Shown piece after piece: positions 11,284 through 20,784 of a DNA stretch of 64,000 bases. Under the pieces are notes generated by a model. The model did not search any database. It was not told the DNA's origin and saw only the letters and a list, made by a program, of their open reading frames with translations. Source of the stretch: Oxalicibacterium solurbis. Its GTDB lineage: Bacteria > Pseudomonadota > Gammaproteobacteria > Burkholderiales > Burkholderiaceae_D. The position numbers and the translations under genes are program-made. Where the stretch lies: contig NZ_BMDP01000002.1 in the NCBI RefSeq assembly GCF_014635845.1, positions 248,001-312,000 of the forward strand, in the 5' to 3' direction. The number at the start of each line of letters is the position of its first letter. Position 1 is the first letter of the stretch.

Positions 11284-12605
11284 AACACTATCCGCACCAT
11301 CTCGATCTCGCTCCTGCCATGCATGCGAAGGGCACTGTGCGTCTGCCGGGTTCGAAAAGCATCTCCAATCGCATGCTGCTGCTGGCCGCACTGGCCGATG
11401 GTGAAACGCATATCAAGGATTTGCTGGCATCGGACGACACGCATGTGATGCTGATGGCTTTGCAAAGTCTTGGCGTCAAATGGAAGCAGATCGGCGAATC
11501 GCAGGATTACATCGTGCATGGCGCCGGTGGCGCATTTCCGAACCACCATGCCGATCTGTTCATGGGTAATGCCGGCACGGCGATCCGTCCGCTGACGGCG
11601 GCGCTGGCGGTGACGGGCGGCGATTACACGCTGCACGGCATTCCGCGCATGCACGAACGTCCTATTGGAGATCTGGTCGATGCGCTGAACGATATCGGTG
11701 CCGACATCGAATACACCGGTCAGCCGGGCTATCCGCCGCTGCGTATCCGCCGCAGCCGTATCCGTGCGGAACGATTGAAAGTGCGCGGCAATGTTTCCAG
11801 CCAGTTCCTGACCGCACTGCTGATGGCGGCGCCGTTGATGGCGGCGGAACGCGATGTGACGATCGATGTCGTCGGCGAACTGATTTCCAAGCCTTACATC
11901 GAAATCACGCTGAACCTGATGCGCCGTTTCGGCGTGGAAGTGCAGCGCGACGGCTGGCAGTCGTTTACGGTGACGACCGGCCAGCGCTATCGCAGTCCGG
12001 GCACGATACATGTCGAAGGCGATGCGTCGTCGGCATCGTATTTCCTGGCGGCCGGCGCGATTGCTGGTGGACCGGTGCGTGTTGAGGGCGTGGGCCGCGA
12101 CAGCATCCAGGGCGATGTGCGTTTCGTCGAATCGCTGCAGCAGATGGGTGCGACCGTCACGATGGGCGACAACTGGATCGAAGCGCAATCCAACGGTGCG
12201 CTGCATGCGATCAATGCGGATTTCAATCACATTCCCGATGCGGCGATGACGATCGCGGTGGCGGCGCTGTATGCCGACGGTCCAAGCATCTTGCGCAATA
12301 TCGGCAGCTGGCGCGTCAAGGAAACCGATCGCATCGCCGCGATGGCGACGGAACTGCGCAAGCTGGGTGCGATCGTGGAAGAGGGCGACGATTACCTGCG
12401 CGTGACGCCGCCGGCTGTCATCCAGTCCGCCGCCATCGATACCTACGACGATCACCGGATGGCGATGTGTTTTTCGCTGGCAACGCTGGATGGCGCGGCG
12501 CGGCGGGGAAACCGCATCCGCATCAACGATCCGCAATGCGTGGCCAAGACTTTTCCTGAGTATTTCGAAGCCTTTGCAGGCGTGACGGAAGAAAGCCTGT
12601 TCTGA
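11280..12605 (+). CDS. aroA: 3-phosphoshikimate 1-carboxyvinyltransferase (EPSP synthase)
   Basis: A 441-residue enzyme joining shikimate 3-phosphate and phosphoenolpyruvate in the shikimate pathway. Hallmarks are [37 protein letters not shown] (the class I NAGTAxRPL signature), the [10 protein letters not shown] stretch, and [26 protein letters not shown]; the catalytic YDDHRMAM lies near the C terminus. The ATG overlaps the tyrA stop (ATGA), implying translational coupling; longer frames upstream are tyrA-overlapping artefacts. Class I signatures suggest ordinary herbicide sensitivity, which I cannot test. Confidence 0.97.
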   Translation: MKHYPHHLDLAPAMHAKGTVRLPGSKSISNRMLLLAALADGETHIKDLLASDDTHVMLMALQSLGVKWKQIGESQDYIVHGAGGAFPNHHADLFMGNAGTAIRPLTAALAVTGGDYTLHGIPRMHERPIGDLVDALNDIGADIEYTGQPGYPPLRIRRSRIRAERLKVRGNVSSQFLTALLMAAPLMAAERDVTIDVVGELISKPYIEITLNLMRRFGVEVQRDGWQSFTVTTGQRYRSPGTIHVEGDASSASYFLAAGAIAGGPVRVEGVGRDSIQGDVRFVESLQQMGATVTMGDNWIEAQSNGALHAINADFNHIPDAAMTIAVAALYADGPSILRNIGSWRVKETDRIAAMATELRKLGAIVEEGDDYLRVTPPAVIQSAAIDTYDDHRMAMCFSLATLDGAARRGNRIRINDPQCVAKTFPEYFEAFAGVTEESLF

Positions 12606-12674
12606 CGCTGCCGGTTCGTGGCCGGTTTGCCGGCTGCAACATATTCGCTCCACTTTTCCAAATGGATTCCTGAC

Positions 12675-13346
12675 ATGACTTCATCGCACGCCATTCCCGT
12701 CATCACGATCGACGGGCCGACTGCATCGGGAAAAGGAACGGTGGCGCAACTGGTCGCGGAACGACTCGGCTTTCATTATCTGGATTCGGGCGCGCTGTAT
12801 CGATTGACGGCGTTGTCTGCCTTGCAGGCGGAAACGCCACTGGACGACGAACAGGCGTTGGCCAAGCTGGCCGGGGAGTTGCATTGCAGTTTCAGCAATG
12901 GCGCGATTTTCCTGAACGGCGAAGATGTCTCGATGGCGATCCGTGCCGAAAAAGTTGGCAATGCAGCATCGAAAGTCGCCGCCTTGCCGGCACTCCGCCG
13001 GGCGCTGGTCGAGTTGCAACTGCGATTTGCACAGGTGCCGGGACTGGTGGCTGACGGGCGCGACATGGGCACCGTGATTTTCCCCGATGCCTGTCTGAAA
13101 GTCTTCTTGACGGCAAGTGTGGAAGCGCGCGCGGAAAGACGATATAAGCAATTGATTGACAAGGGATTTTCTGCTAATATGCACGACCTTCTGAAGGATT
13201 TGAACGAACGTGACGCGCGCGATTCCAATCGCGCCATCGCACCGCTCAAGCCGGCCGAGGGGGCGTATTTGCTGGATACCTCGAATCTCACCGTGAATCA
13301 GGCGGTGGAACAGGTGCTCGGCTGGTATGCCGCTGTAAAAAAGTAA
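12675..13346 (+). CDS. cmk: Cytidylate kinase
   Basis: A 223-residue kinase that phosphorylates CMP and dCMP. The P-loop GPTASGKGT lies at residues ~14-22 in [38 protein letters not shown] and the [17 protein letters not shown] motif (with catalytic Arg/Asp) follow, and the end [15 protein letters not shown] is typical. The ATG at 12675 begins directly before the nucleotide-binding strand; the upstream in-frame ATG at 12618 would add an unlikely tail. cmk next to rpsA is conserved in most proteobacteria. Confidence 0.95.
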   Translation: MTSSHAIPVITIDGPTASGKGTVAQLVAERLGFHYLDSGALYRLTALSALQAETPLDDEQALAKLAGELHCSFSNGAIFLNGEDVSMAIRAEKVGNAASKVAALPALRRALVELQLRFAQVPGLVADGRDMGTVIFPDACLKVFLTASVEARAERRYKQLIDKGFSANMHDLLKDLNERDARDSNRAIAPLKPAEGAYLLDTSNLTVNQAVEQVLGWYAAVKK

Positions 13347-13501
13347 GCAAGAGTTGTAGTTGTTGTACCCGGTGTCCGGGCTGGCGCAAAGCCTGAACGG
13401 ACTATGATGAACCCAACCCAGTTTTCCGTACGTACTGCATCCTGCATTTGCGGGGCCGACAGACGATTGAAGCGGACTCTGGTCAAACCTGTTCAAATTT
13501 T

Positions 13502-15211
13502 ATGTCTACTGCTGTTACCTCCCAAGATTCCGGTATGGAAAGCTTTGCCGCCCTGTTTGAAGAATCGCTGTCGCGTCAGGACATGCGTTCGGGCGAAGTG
13601 ATTTCCGCTGAAGTCGTTCGTATCGATCACAATTTCGTGATCGTCAACGCCGGCCTGAAATCGGAAGCATTCATCCCTATCGACGAATTCAAGAACGACA
13701 GCGGCGAGCTGGAAGTCAACGTCGGTGACTTCATCTCCGTTGCGATCGAATCGCTGGAAAACGGTTTCGGCGACACCATCCTGTCGCGCGACAAGGCCAA
13801 GCGTCTGGCATCGTGGCTCTCGCTGGAAAAAGCGATGGAGTCCGGCGAGATCGTCACCGGCACCGTCAACGGCAAGGTCAAGGGCGGCCTGACCGTTCTG
13901 ACCAATGGCATCCGCGCCTTCCTGCCGGGTTCGCTGGTCGATACCCGTCCGGTCAAGGACACCACGCCGTTCGAAGGCAAGACCCTCGAATTCAAGGTCA
14001 TCAAGCTGGACCGCAAGCGTAACAACGTCGTGCTGTCGCGTCGCGCCGTCATCGAAGCATCGATGGGCGAAGAGCGTGCGAAGCTGATGGAAACGCTGAA
14101 GGAAGGCACGATCGTCAACGGTATCGTCAAGAACATCACCGACTACGGTGCGTTCGTCGATCTGGGCGGCATCGACGGCCTGCTGCACATCACCGATCTG
14201 GCATGGCGCCGTGTGCGTCATCCGTCGGAAGTGCTCACTGTCGGCCAGGAAATCACTGCCAAGGTCCTCAAGTACGATCAAGAGAAGAATCGCGTTTCGC
14301 TGGGCGTCAAGCAACTGGGCGACGATCCGTGGACCGGTCTGTCGCGTCGTTACCCGCAAAGCACCCGCCTGTTCGGTAAAGTCACCAACCTGACCGACTA
14401 CGGCGCATTCGTCGAAGTCGAGCAAGGTATCGAAGGCCTGGTGCACGTTTCCGAAATGGACTGGACCAACAAGAACGTTGCACCGAACAAGGTCGTTCAA
14501 CTGGGCGACGAAGTCGAAGTCATGGTTCTGGAAATCGACGAAGAGCGTCGTCGTATCAGTCTCGGCATGAAGCAATGCAAGGCCAACCCTTGGGACGACT
14601 TTGCCGTTACCCACAAGAAGGGCGACAAGGTCAAGGGCGCGATCAAGTCGATCACCGACTTCGGCGTGTTCATCGGCCTGCCGGGCAACATCGACGGTCT
14701 GGTTCACCTGTCCGACCTGTCCTGGACCGAAGCTGGCGAAGAAGCCGTGCGCAAGTTCAAGAAGGGCGACGAACTGGAAGCAGTCGTGCTGGCAATCGAC
14801 GTCGAACGCGAGCGGGTTTCGCTGGGCGTCAAGCAGCTGGAAGGCGACCCGTTCAACAACTACGCTGCAATGAACGACAAGGGCGCACTGGTTACCGGTA
14901 CGGTCAAGGCAGTCGAGCCGAAAGGCGCTGTGATCCAGTTGTCCGATGAAGTCGAAGGCTATCTGCGCGCTTCCGAAATCTCCCGCGATCGCGTGGAAGA
15001 TGCCGGTACGCACCTGAAAGTCGGTGATTCCGTTGAAGCCATGGTCATCAACGTCGATCGCAAATCGCGCAGCATCCAGCTGTCGATCAAGGCGAAAGAC
15101 AACGTTGAAACGCAGGAAGCGATGCAGAAGATGTCGGCTGACTCCAACGCGGCTTCCGGCACGACCAGCCTGGGCGCACTGCTCAAGGCCAAGCTCGACA
15201 ACAAGAACTAA
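13502..15211 (+). CDS. rpsA: 30S ribosomal protein S1
   Basis: A 569-residue mRNA-binding ribosomal protein made of six S1 (OB-fold) repeats; the third to fifth are especially clear by the recurring (V)[28 protein letters not shown] blocks ([36 protein letters not shown]) and RISLGxKQ ends. The N-terminal block ([11 protein letters not shown]) binds ribosomal protein S2. The ATG at 13502 matches family starts; the longer frame from 13448 lies in the leader. The 155-bp leader after cmk has a small CCCGG-TGT-CCGGG hairpin and a long untranslated stretch, as expected for the autogenously controlled rpsA leader. Confidence 0.97.
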   Translation: MSTAVTSQDSGMESFAALFEESLSRQDMRSGEVISAEVVRIDHNFVIVNAGLKSEAFIPIDEFKNDSGELEVNVGDFISVAIESLENGFGDTILSRDKAKRLASWLSLEKAMESGEIVTGTVNGKVKGGLTVLTNGIRAFLPGSLVDTRPVKDTTPFEGKTLEFKVIKLDRKRNNVVLSRRAVIEASMGEERAKLMETLKEGTIVNGIVKNITDYGAFVDLGGIDGLLHITDLAWRRVRHPSEVLTVGQEITAKVLKYDQEKNRVSLGVKQLGDDPWTGLSRRYPQSTRLFGKVTNLTDYGAFVEVEQGIEGLVHVSEMDWTNKNVAPNKVVQLGDEVEVMVLEIDEERRRISLGMKQCKANPWDDFAVTHKKGDKVKGAIKSITDFGVFIGLPGNIDGLVHLSDLSWTEAGEEAVRKFKKGDELEAVVLAIDVERERVSLGVKQLEGDPFNNYAAMNDKGALVTGTVKAVEPKGAVIQLSDEVEGYLRASEISRDRVEDAGTHLKVGDSVEAMVINVDRKSRSIQLSIKAKDNVETQEAMQKMSADSNAASGTTSLGALLKAKLDNKN

Positions 15212-15222
15212 GTTCATCGTCA

Positions 15223-15528
15223 ATGACCAAGTCGGAGCTGATTGCCCGTCTGGCCGAGCGTTATCCGCAGCTGGTTGCAAAGGATGCGGATTTCGCTGTC
15301 AAGACCATCCTTGATGCGATGTCCGACGCGCTGGCGAACGGACAGCGCATCGAGATCCGTGGTTTCGGCAGCTTTGCGCTCAACAGCCGTCCGCCACGCA
15401 TCGGCCGCAATCCGAAGTCGGGCGACAAGGTGATGGTCCCGGAAAAACGGGTGCCGCACTTCAAGCCCGGCAAGCAATTGCGGGAGCGCGTGGATGCGAT
15501 GGTGGGGCAGCCGATCATCGATGACTGA
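15223..15528 (+). CDS. ihfB: Integration host factor subunit beta
   Basis: A 101-residue DNA-bending HU/IHF-family protein. It shows [13 protein letters not shown] at the N terminus, and the DNA-arm signature [44 protein letters not shown] with the intercalating proline region. It forms a heterodimer with IhfA. It lies 11 bp after rpsA, the usual location, and is followed by a strong terminator that ends the supraoperon. Confidence 0.96.
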   Translation: MTKSELIARLAERYPQLVAKDADFAVKTILDAMSDALANGQRIEIRGFGSFALNSRPPRIGRNPKSGDKVMVPEKRVPHFKPGKQLRERVDAMVGQPIIDD

Positions 15529-15550
15529 GTGGTTTGCAATGAATAATGGA

Positions 15551-15577
15551 ACGGCATCTTCGGATGCCGTTTTTTTT
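15551..15577 (+). terminator. Rho-independent terminator after ihfB
   Basis: A perfect 8-bp stem ACGGCATC/GATGCCGT with a TTCG tetraloop, followed by T7. It ends the gyrA-to-ihfB transcription unit, so lapAB must have its own promoter. Confidence 0.92.
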
Positions 15578-15629
15578 CACGTACAATTCTGACGTTCCGC
15601 TCCCATCTACGATAAGGGGAATCCCTGCC

Positions 15630-15944
15630 ATGAAAATCCTGTTCAGAATATTCGCCGTGATTCTTTTTATCGTGTTCTTCGGCTTCGCCCTGAAGAACAC
15701 TCAGGAAATCAGCCTTCAGCTCTTCATGGGGTACGAAATTCGCGGTCCGTTGGTATTGTTGCTGCTTGGTTTTTTCGTGGTTGGCGCGGTACTCGGCGTG
15801 CTTGGAATGGCGCCGACGCTGTTCCGCTATCGCCGTGAAGCAGCAAGGCACAAGAAGACCATCGTCGCGATGGAAAAGAACGCGCAGGAGCAGGCTCTGG
15901 CGCGGTCGCAGCCGCCGCAGCCGGAAACGATGGCGCATCTGTGA
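15630..15944 (+). CDS. lapA: Lipopolysaccharide assembly protein A domain protein (DUF1049)
   Basis: A 104-residue inner-membrane protein with two hydrophobic segments (residues ~3-19 and ~38-60) and a charged cytoplasmic tail (RYRREAARHKKTIVAMEKNAQEQ). This fits LapA/YciS, the partner of LapB in control of lipopolysaccharide synthesis through FtsH and LpxC. The start ATG at 15630 is set by AAGGGG nearby; a longer frame from 15546 would begin inside the ihfB terminator. It is followed 38 bp later by lapB. Confidence 0.85.
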   Translation: MKILFRIFAVILFIVFFGFALKNTQEISLQLFMGYEIRGPLVLLLLGFFVVGAVLGVLGMAPTLFRYRREAARHKKTIVAMEKNAQEQALARSQPPQPETMAHL

Positions 15945-15982
15945 TGCGCTTGGATAGTTGATTCTCACCGATACGATATTTC

Positions 15983-17158
15983 ATGGAATTTGAAACCTGG
16001 TGGCTGCTGGCGATCCCGGCCTTTTTCACGCTGGGCTGGCTGGCCGCGCGTGTGGATATCAAACAGCTGGTCTCCGAATCGCGCAGCCTGCCGCGCGGCT
16101 ACTTCAGAGGATTGAATTTCCTGCTGAACGAGCAGCCGGACAAGGCGATCGATGCCTTCATCGAAATCGTCAAGCTGGATCCGGAAACGGTCGAACTGCA
16201 TTTTGCACTGGGTAACCTGTTTCGCCGCCGTGGCGAGACCGAGCGCGCAATCCGCGTTCACCAGAATCTGCTGTCGCGTCCGGATCTGCCGCAAGACCAG
16301 AAGGTGCATGCGCAATATGAGCTTGGTCAGGATTACCTGAATGCGGGCCTGCTGGATCGCGCGGAAGAAACCTTCAACCAGCTTGTCGATACGCAATATG
16401 GCGCGCAGGCACGTCGTGCCTTGCTGGAAATCTACCAGCGCGAGAAAGAATGGATGCGCGCCATCGAAGCAGCGCAAGCGTTGCAGGAATCCGGTGCAGG
16501 CGGTCGTCAGACCGAGATCGCGCAGTTCTATTGCGAACTGGCGCAGGATGAACTTGTGCATACGCATCCGGATGCCGCCATCACGTTGCTGGACAAGGCG
16601 CTGGCTGCTGACCGCACCAGCGTGCGCGCAACCATCCTGATGGGCGATGCGCTGCTGGCCAAAAATGATATCGAGGCGGCATTGATGGCGTGGCGTCGCG
16701 TCGAGCATCAGAGCGTGCCGCATGTCGCCCTTGTGGCACAACGCCTGATGGACGGTTATCGTGCGGTCGGACGTCCGCAGGAAGGATTGAAGCTGCTGCG
16801 CTTCTATCTCGGTGAAGCATCGTCGATCGATCTGATCGAAGTGGTGTTCAAGGCCGTACTGGAACTCGAAGGCGTAGATGCCGCGAATCAACTGGTCAGC
16901 GATGAATTGCGCCGTACGCCGACGCTGCTCGGACTCGACAAGTTGCTGGAGGCTCGCCTGATGGATGCGCCGCCGGAAATGCGCTCCGAACTGTCGATGG
17001 TCAAGAATCTGGTGCATGGCTATACGCAGAAACTGGCCCGCTATCAATGCAGCCATTGCGGCTTCAAGGCGCGCCAATACTATTGGCAATGTCCAGGCTG
17101 CAGCAAATGGGAAACCTATCCGCCGCGCAGGACGGAAGAGCTGAATGTCATGAACTGA
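15983..17158 (+). CDS. lapB: Lipopolysaccharide assembly protein B (TPR and rubredoxin-like metal domain)
   Basis: A 391-residue membrane-anchored protein with an N-terminal transmembrane helix (WWLLAIPAFFTLGWLAA), the RGYFRGLNFLLNEQPDKAID block, a series of TPR repeats, and a C-terminal rubredoxin-type zinc or iron site CSHCGF...WQCPGCSKWETYPP (two CxxC pairs). This is the architecture of LapB/YciM, which adapts LpxC to FtsH proteolysis and so limits LPS synthesis. All four metal cysteines are present. Confidence 0.93.
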   Translation: MEFETWWLLAIPAFFTLGWLAARVDIKQLVSESRSLPRGYFRGLNFLLNEQPDKAIDAFIEIVKLDPETVELHFALGNLFRRRGETERAIRVHQNLLSRPDLPQDQKVHAQYELGQDYLNAGLLDRAEETFNQLVDTQYGAQARRALLEIYQREKEWMRAIEAAQALQESGAGGRQTEIAQFYCELAQDELVHTHPDAAITLLDKALAADRTSVRATILMGDALLAKNDIEAALMAWRRVEHQSVPHVALVAQRLMDGYRAVGRPQEGLKLLRFYLGEASSIDLIEVVFKAVLELEGVDAANQLVSDELRRTPTLLGLDKLLEARLMDAPPEMRSELSMVKNLVHGYTQKLARYQCSHCGFKARQYYWQCPGCSKWETYPPRRTEELNVMN

Positions 17159-17164
17159 TTCACC

Positions 17165-17187
17165 ATCCGCCGTTAAGGCGGATTTTT
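17165..17187 (+). terminator. Rho-independent terminator after lapB
   Basis: ATCCGCC - GTTAA - GGCGGAT with following TTTTC, starting 7 bp after the lapB stop. Confidence 0.8.
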
Positions 17188-17333
17188 CTTTCCTCTTTCT
17201 CTTCTTTTCAATTCCCCGTTTTTATGGGATGTCGGCTGGCACGATTTATTGATACCTTGCTCACGATTTCTTTTGTCTTGTTGTCAAGAAATCGACATGC
17301 TCATCAATATCAATCAATGGGAAGGAGAAAGTC

Positions 17334-17672
17334 ATGTTGAAGAAATGGTTGCTGGCAATCGCTTCGGTACTGGTAATCGGTACAGCATTTGCAGGCGTCG
17401 ATGTGAACAAGGCGGATCAGGCAGCATTGGATAGCGTGCGCGGTATCGGCCCGACGATGTCGAAAGCCATTCTGGAGGAGCGCAAGAAGGGTAATTTCAA
17501 GGACTGGAATGACCTGCAGACGCGCGTCAAGGGAATCGGCGACAAGAGCTCCGAGAAATTTTCGCAAGCAGGCCTGACTGTCAACGGCGCTTCCAAGCCG
17601 GGCGTGAAGCCTGCGAAGCAGGAACCAGCGGTCGCATCGGCACAAGTCAAGGCGGGTAGCACAAAGAAATAA
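17334..17672 (+). CDS. ComEA-like helix-hairpin-helix protein, exported
   Basis: A 112-residue protein with a cleavable signal peptide (LLAIASVLVIGTAFAG), then a ComEA-type HhH domain: VDVNKADQAALDSVRGIGPTMSKAILEERKKGNFKDWNDLQTRVKGIGDKS, containing two GIG hairpins that bind DNA backbone. The Lys/Ala/Pro-rich tail is probably disordered. Proteins of this type act as periplasmic DNA receptors in natural transformation, but many single-gene ComEA-like proteins are uncharacterised. AAGGAG sits just before the ATG. It is flanked by terminators, so is monocistronic. Confidence 0.85.
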   Translation: MLKKWLLAIASVLVIGTAFAGVDVNKADQAALDSVRGIGPTMSKAILEERKKGNFKDWNDLQTRVKGIGDKSSEKFSQAGLTVNGASKPGVKPAKQEPAVASAQVKAGSTKK

Positions 17673-17705
17673 ACGCCTGATCAAACAGGCGATTGATCGT
17701 CTTCA

Positions 17706-17730
17706 AAGCCCCGGCACGCCGGGGCTTTTT
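17706..17730 (+). terminator. Rho-independent terminator after the ComEA-like gene
   Basis: AAAGCCCCGG - CACG - CCGGGGCTTTTT, a strong GC stem followed by T5. Confidence 0.92.
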
Positions 17731-17804
17731 CATTTGGAGAGCAAAGATACGCTGTCAGGCATCGTCGATTAAAATGGCATTTTTCAGGAAGCGGATTCAA
17801 TTTC

Positions 17805-18707
17805 ATGCAATACATGACGATCGAAGACACTATCGGCAATACGCCGCTGGTGCAACTCAAGCGCTTGAACGGAGAAGACACGGCGCGCCGCAACAATGTC
17901 ATCCTCGGCAAGCTGGAAGGCAACAATCCGGCCGGTTCGGTCAAGGACAGGCCGGCGTTGTCGATGATCAAGCATGCGGAAGCGCGCGGCGACATCAAGC
18001 CGGGCGACACGTTGATTGAAGCGACCAGCGGGAATACTGGTATTGCATTGGCGATGGTAGCTGCGATGCGTGGCTACAAGATGGTCCTGCTGATGCCGGA
18101 AAACTTGAGCGAAGAGCGACGTCAGAGCATGGCCGCTTATGGCGCCAAGATCGTGCTGACGCCGAAAGCTGGTGGCATGGAATATGCCCGTGATCTGGCG
18201 GAACAGATGCAGAAGAACGGCGAGGGCATCATCCTTGACCAGTTCGGCAATCCCGACAATCCGCTGGCGCATTACGAAAGCACGGGGCCGGAATTGTGGC
18301 AGCAGACGGAAGGCCGTATTACCCATTTCGTTAGTGCGATGGGAACGACCGGCACCATCATGGGCGTATCGCGCTATCTGAAAGAAAAGAATCCGGAGAT
18401 CCAGGTCATTGGCGCACAGCCCGAAGAAGGTTCGCAGATTCCCGGCATTCGCAAATGGCCGGAAGCCTATCTGCCGAAAATCTACGATGCGGCGCGCGTC
18501 GACCAGCTCGAATACGTAAGCCAAGCCGCAGCGGAGCAAATGGCCCGCCGGCTGGCAATCGAGGAAGGAATCTTCTGCGGAATTTCCGCAGCAGGAGCAT
18601 GCGAGGTTGCCTTGCGCATCTCGCAAACGGTCGAGAACGCGACCATCGTCTTCATCGTCTGCGATCGTGGCGATCGCTATCTATCTACCGGCGTGTTCCC
18701 GGCCTGA
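17805..18707 (+). CDS. cysM: Cysteine synthase B (O-acetylserine sulfhydrylase)
   Basis: A 300-residue fold-type II PLP enzyme forming cysteine from O-acetylserine and sulfide or thiosulfate. Motifs: IGNTPLVQLKRL, the PLP lysine in NPAGSVKDRPALSMI, EATSGNTGIALAM, and SAMGTTGTIMG. The length, the R-D (rather than Y) after the SVKDR motif and the end IVFIVCDRGDRYLSTGVFP match CysM rather than CysK. The start is either 17805 or the ATG at 17814. It is monocistronic, and the following gene is convergent. Confidence 0.93.
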   Translation: MQYMTIEDTIGNTPLVQLKRLNGEDTARRNNVILGKLEGNNPAGSVKDRPALSMIKHAEARGDIKPGDTLIEATSGNTGIALAMVAAMRGYKMVLLMPENLSEERRQSMAAYGAKIVLTPKAGGMEYARDLAEQMQKNGEGIILDQFGNPDNPLAHYESTGPELWQQTEGRITHFVSAMGTTGTIMGVSRYLKEKNPEIQVIGAQPEEGSQIPGIRKWPEAYLPKIYDAARVDQLEYVSQAAAEQMARRLAIEEGIFCGISAAGACEVALRISQTVENATIVFIVCDRGDRYLSTGVFPA

Positions 18708-18725
18708 TATCTCTCCGACGGACGT

Positions 18726-18754
18726 TGAAAAACAGCCGGATTATTCCGGCTGTT
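18726..18754 (-). terminator. Terminator of the HTH-type regulator gene
   Basis: AACAGCCGGA - ATAA - TCCGGCTGTT followed by TTTCAA on the minus strand. The gene's TAA stop is inside the loop side of the hairpin. On the plus strand it lies just after cysM but lacks a T-run. Confidence 0.75.
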
Positions 18755-19094
18755 CCACCGCAGTATTGACTGACGGTGCGGCGTCCTTGTCCTTCGGTTT
18801 GAACTGCTTGTCGCTGATACGGAATTTATCGCGACGGTCTCCCATCAGGATGCGCAGATCACGAATGCTCAGGTCGCTGACTTCGTGCATGCGAATCAGC
18901 AGCGAGGCGCCGACCGGCAGACGACGGTGGCGGATCTTGCTGATGACGGGCGGTGCAACTTCCAGTGCGCGCGACAAAGCTGCATCGTTTTTCAGATGCA
19001 GTTTTTCGATCAGCGAATCCAGCAGGTGGTTGGGATCGTAGTTGACCTGATCGGCCAGTCGGTTGCTCGTGGTTTGAGTGTCCATAGTAGTCAT
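18741..19094 (-). CDS. Small HTH-type (Cro/XRE-like) DNA-binding protein
   Basis: A 117-residue cytoplasmic protein. Residues ~23-75 (LLDSLIEKLHLKNDAALSRALEVAPPVISKIRHRRLPVGASLLIRMHEVSDLSIRDLRILMG) fit a lambda-repressor/XRE-type helix-turn-helix, with AALSRALEVAPPVISKIRHR as the likely HTH. The rest of the C terminus is charged and Pro/Asp-rich. No effector domain is visible, so the signal and targets are unknown. The region upstream carries a large inverted repeat (19202-19249) that is a candidate operator. Start ATG at 19094 has GAAGAA upstream; an ATG at 19085 is an alternative. Confidence 0.7.
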   Translation of the reverse strand: MTTMDTQTTSNRLADQVNYDPNHLLDSLIEKLHLKNDAALSRALEVAPPVISKIRHRRLPVGASLLIRMHEVSDLSIRDLRILMGDRRDKFRISDKQFKPKDKDAAPSVNTAVEQPE

Positions 19095-19473
19095 AATTTC
19101 TTCGATGTCAAAAAATCAAACAAGGATCGGGACGAATCTTGCCGTGCGAATCATCATGGCGATCATTGGCTACTGATTGGAGTCTTGTCACATTGGTAAA
19201 GTTGCAAATGGTGACGTTTTTTCGATAAAGAAAAGTTGTCACCATGCAATCCAATATAGCAAAGAGTCCCAGGAAAGCAATTAAAGCCCCGAATGCTTTG
19301 GGTCAACGGTTCGAGCCTGCCCTTTTGGCCGGAGTTCCCATTATGCAAACGTTTTTACCAAATAAAGTTGCAAAGAATTCATCTTTATTCAGATATTTGC
19401 CGACAGACAATGTCTATTGGACATCCCCATTATATGGGATGTTTGAGAATAGCGTAAAAAACAGGCAACAGAA
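19095..19473. other. Gene-free stretch upstream of the HTH-type regulator
   Basis: About 380 AT-rich bases between the start of the regulator (minus) and the end of the DUF1415 gene (minus). It holds the inverted repeat described separately. Short open frames exist on both strands (for example 19244-19492 plus) but have no recognisable domain, odd composition and no ribosome-binding site. Confidence 0.5.
19202..19249. repeat. Long imperfect inverted repeat, candidate operator
   Basis: Left arm TTGCAAATGGTGAC (19202-19215) and right arm GTCACCATGCAA (19238-19249) are inverse complements except for extra A residues in the left arm. The inner part TTTTC/GAAAA also pairs. A direct half-site TTGTCACATT occurs at 19185-19194, similar to TTGTCACCAT at 19236-19245. 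It lies ~110 bp upstream of the HTH gene. Confidence 0.6.
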
Positions 19474-20040
19474 TCATTGCTTATGGGTATGAAGCTGCAA
19501 TGCTTTCCAGCCTTGTTGTCCGAGCCGGCGCAAGGTCTCCATGTTTTTCTCGAAGATGCTTTCGGCTTCCGGATAGGCTTCCACTGCGCGGTCGATGCTG
19601 GATTCGCGCAGCAGATGCAGGATGGGGTAAGGCGAACGGTTCGTGTAGTTTTCGATATCGTCCGGCAGGCTGTCGGCAAACTGATAGTCCGGATGAAAAC
19701 TTGCGATCTGGATTTCACCCCGCAAGCCGCAAGTATCGACCAGCGCATCGGCGGCATCCAGAAAGTGGTTGTAGTCGAGAAAATCTTCCAGTATGTCGGT
19801 CAGGATCAGCAAGGTCGTATCGACTTGCTGCGGATCGCTTCCCTGCAGATGATGCAGCTCGCTTTGCAGTTCGGCCAGCAGGGTATCGGCATCGGCGGCA
19901 GTACTGACGATGTAGCGAATCTGCTGCTTGACGTACACCGCTTTGGCAAACGGGCAGAGATTGAGCCCGATGACGGCTTTCTCTATCCACTGTTGTGTGG
20001 CAGCGATGGCGGTTTCGGAGGAAGTTTGCGGCATGGTCAT
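19474..20040 (-). CDS. DUF1415 family protein
   Basis: A 188-residue cytoplasmic protein matching the DUF1415 family by its N-terminal WIEKAVIGLNLCPFAKAVYVKQQIRYIVS (the LNLCPFAK motif is diagnostic), the central LLILTDILEDFLDYNHFLDAAD, and the RSPYPILHLLRESSIDRAVE block. Function is not known; conserved Cys, His and acidic residues hint at an enzyme. The ATG at 20040 gives the family-typical N terminus; the longer frame is not supported. Confidence 0.85.
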   Translation of the reverse strand: MTMPQTSSETAIAATQQWIEKAVIGLNLCPFAKAVYVKQQIRYIVSTAADADTLLAELQSELHHLQGSDPQQVDTTLLILTDILEDFLDYNHFLDAADALVDTCGLRGEIQIASFHPDYQFADSLPDDIENYTNRSPYPILHLLRESSIDRAVEAYPEAESIFEKNMETLRRLGQQGWKALQLHTHKQ

Positions 20041-20181
20041 GAGGTCTAAGAGGCAGTTCCAGGCGCTCATTCTAATACCCGGCATGCTGCAGCCGTAAAA
20101 GATGGAAGTGTCTGCAGCTTCTATCCACACGATCCCACGCTTCCCTTACAATCCCGCCTTCGCTGACAGAAAGATGCTCGC

Positions 20182-20733
20182 ATGGCACTCAAATCCACTA
20201 TCTTCAAAGCCGATCTGCAGATTGCCGACATGGATCGCGGTTACTACGGTACGCACGCATTGACGATTGCCCGTCATCCGTCCGAGACCGACGAGCGGAT
20301 GATGGTGCGGATACTGGCCTTTGCCTTGCACGCCGATCCGGCGCTGGCATTCGGCAAGGGCCTGAGTTCCGACGATGAACCGGATCTGTGGCAGAAGGAT
20401 CTGACCGGCGCGATCGATCTGTGGATGGAAGTCGGCCAGCCGGACGAGCGGCGCATCCTGAAAGCCTGCGGCCGTGCCGGACGCGTGGTTGTCTATAGCT
20501 ATAGCAGCGCCAGCGCAATCTGGTGGAATCAGATCGCGGGAAAGCTGGAGCGCGCGAAGAATCTCGACGTCTTCAATCTGCCTGCCGAAACTTGCCAGGC
20601 GCTGGCCGGGTTGGCCAAACGCGGCATGCAGCTGCAATGCACGATCCAGGACGGTGAAGCGTGGATCAGCAGCGACGAAGGCAGTGTGCAGATCCAGCCT
20701 GTGGCATGGAAGATGACTGGCGGCGGCCGGTGA
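20182..20733 (+). CDS. yaeQ: YaeQ family protein
   Basis: A 183-residue protein of the YaeQ family, whose structures show a PD-(D/E)xK nuclease-like fold. Visible features: ALKSTIFKADLQIADMDRGYYGTHALTIARHPSETDERMMVRILAFAL at the N terminus, LSSDDEPDLWQKDLTGAIDLWMEVGQPDERRI in the middle (the catalytic-like D/E...E region), and YSYSSASAIWW. The cellular role is undetermined (linked in E. coli to RfaH suppression). Divergent from the DUF1415 gene. Confidence 0.9.
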   Translation: MALKSTIFKADLQIADMDRGYYGTHALTIARHPSETDERMMVRILAFALHADPALAFGKGLSSDDEPDLWQKDLTGAIDLWMEVGQPDERRILKACGRAGRVVVYSYSSASAIWWNQIAGKLERAKNLDVFNLPAETCQALAGLAKRGMQLQCTIQDGEAWISSDEGSVQIQPVAWKMTGGGR

Positions 20734-20784
20734 TGACAGTGCAGGTGCTGATGCTGCTCCGTCAATCCAGCCGCTGACAGACGA

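Noticed and set aside
17234-17250. Possible sigma54 (RpoN) promoter TGGCACGATTTATTGAT upstream of the ComEA-like gene
   Set aside because: The -24 GG fits, but the required GC at -12 with ten-base spacing is not present (TG instead).
19301-19335. GGTTCGAGCC resembling a tRNA T-arm
   Set aside because: The flanking bases do not form a 5-bp stem and no acceptor or anticodon arm is present.
19244-19492. 82-codon plus-strand ORF in the gap beside DUF1415
   Set aside because: No domain, no ribosome-binding site, and it overlaps the end of the DUF1415 gene.
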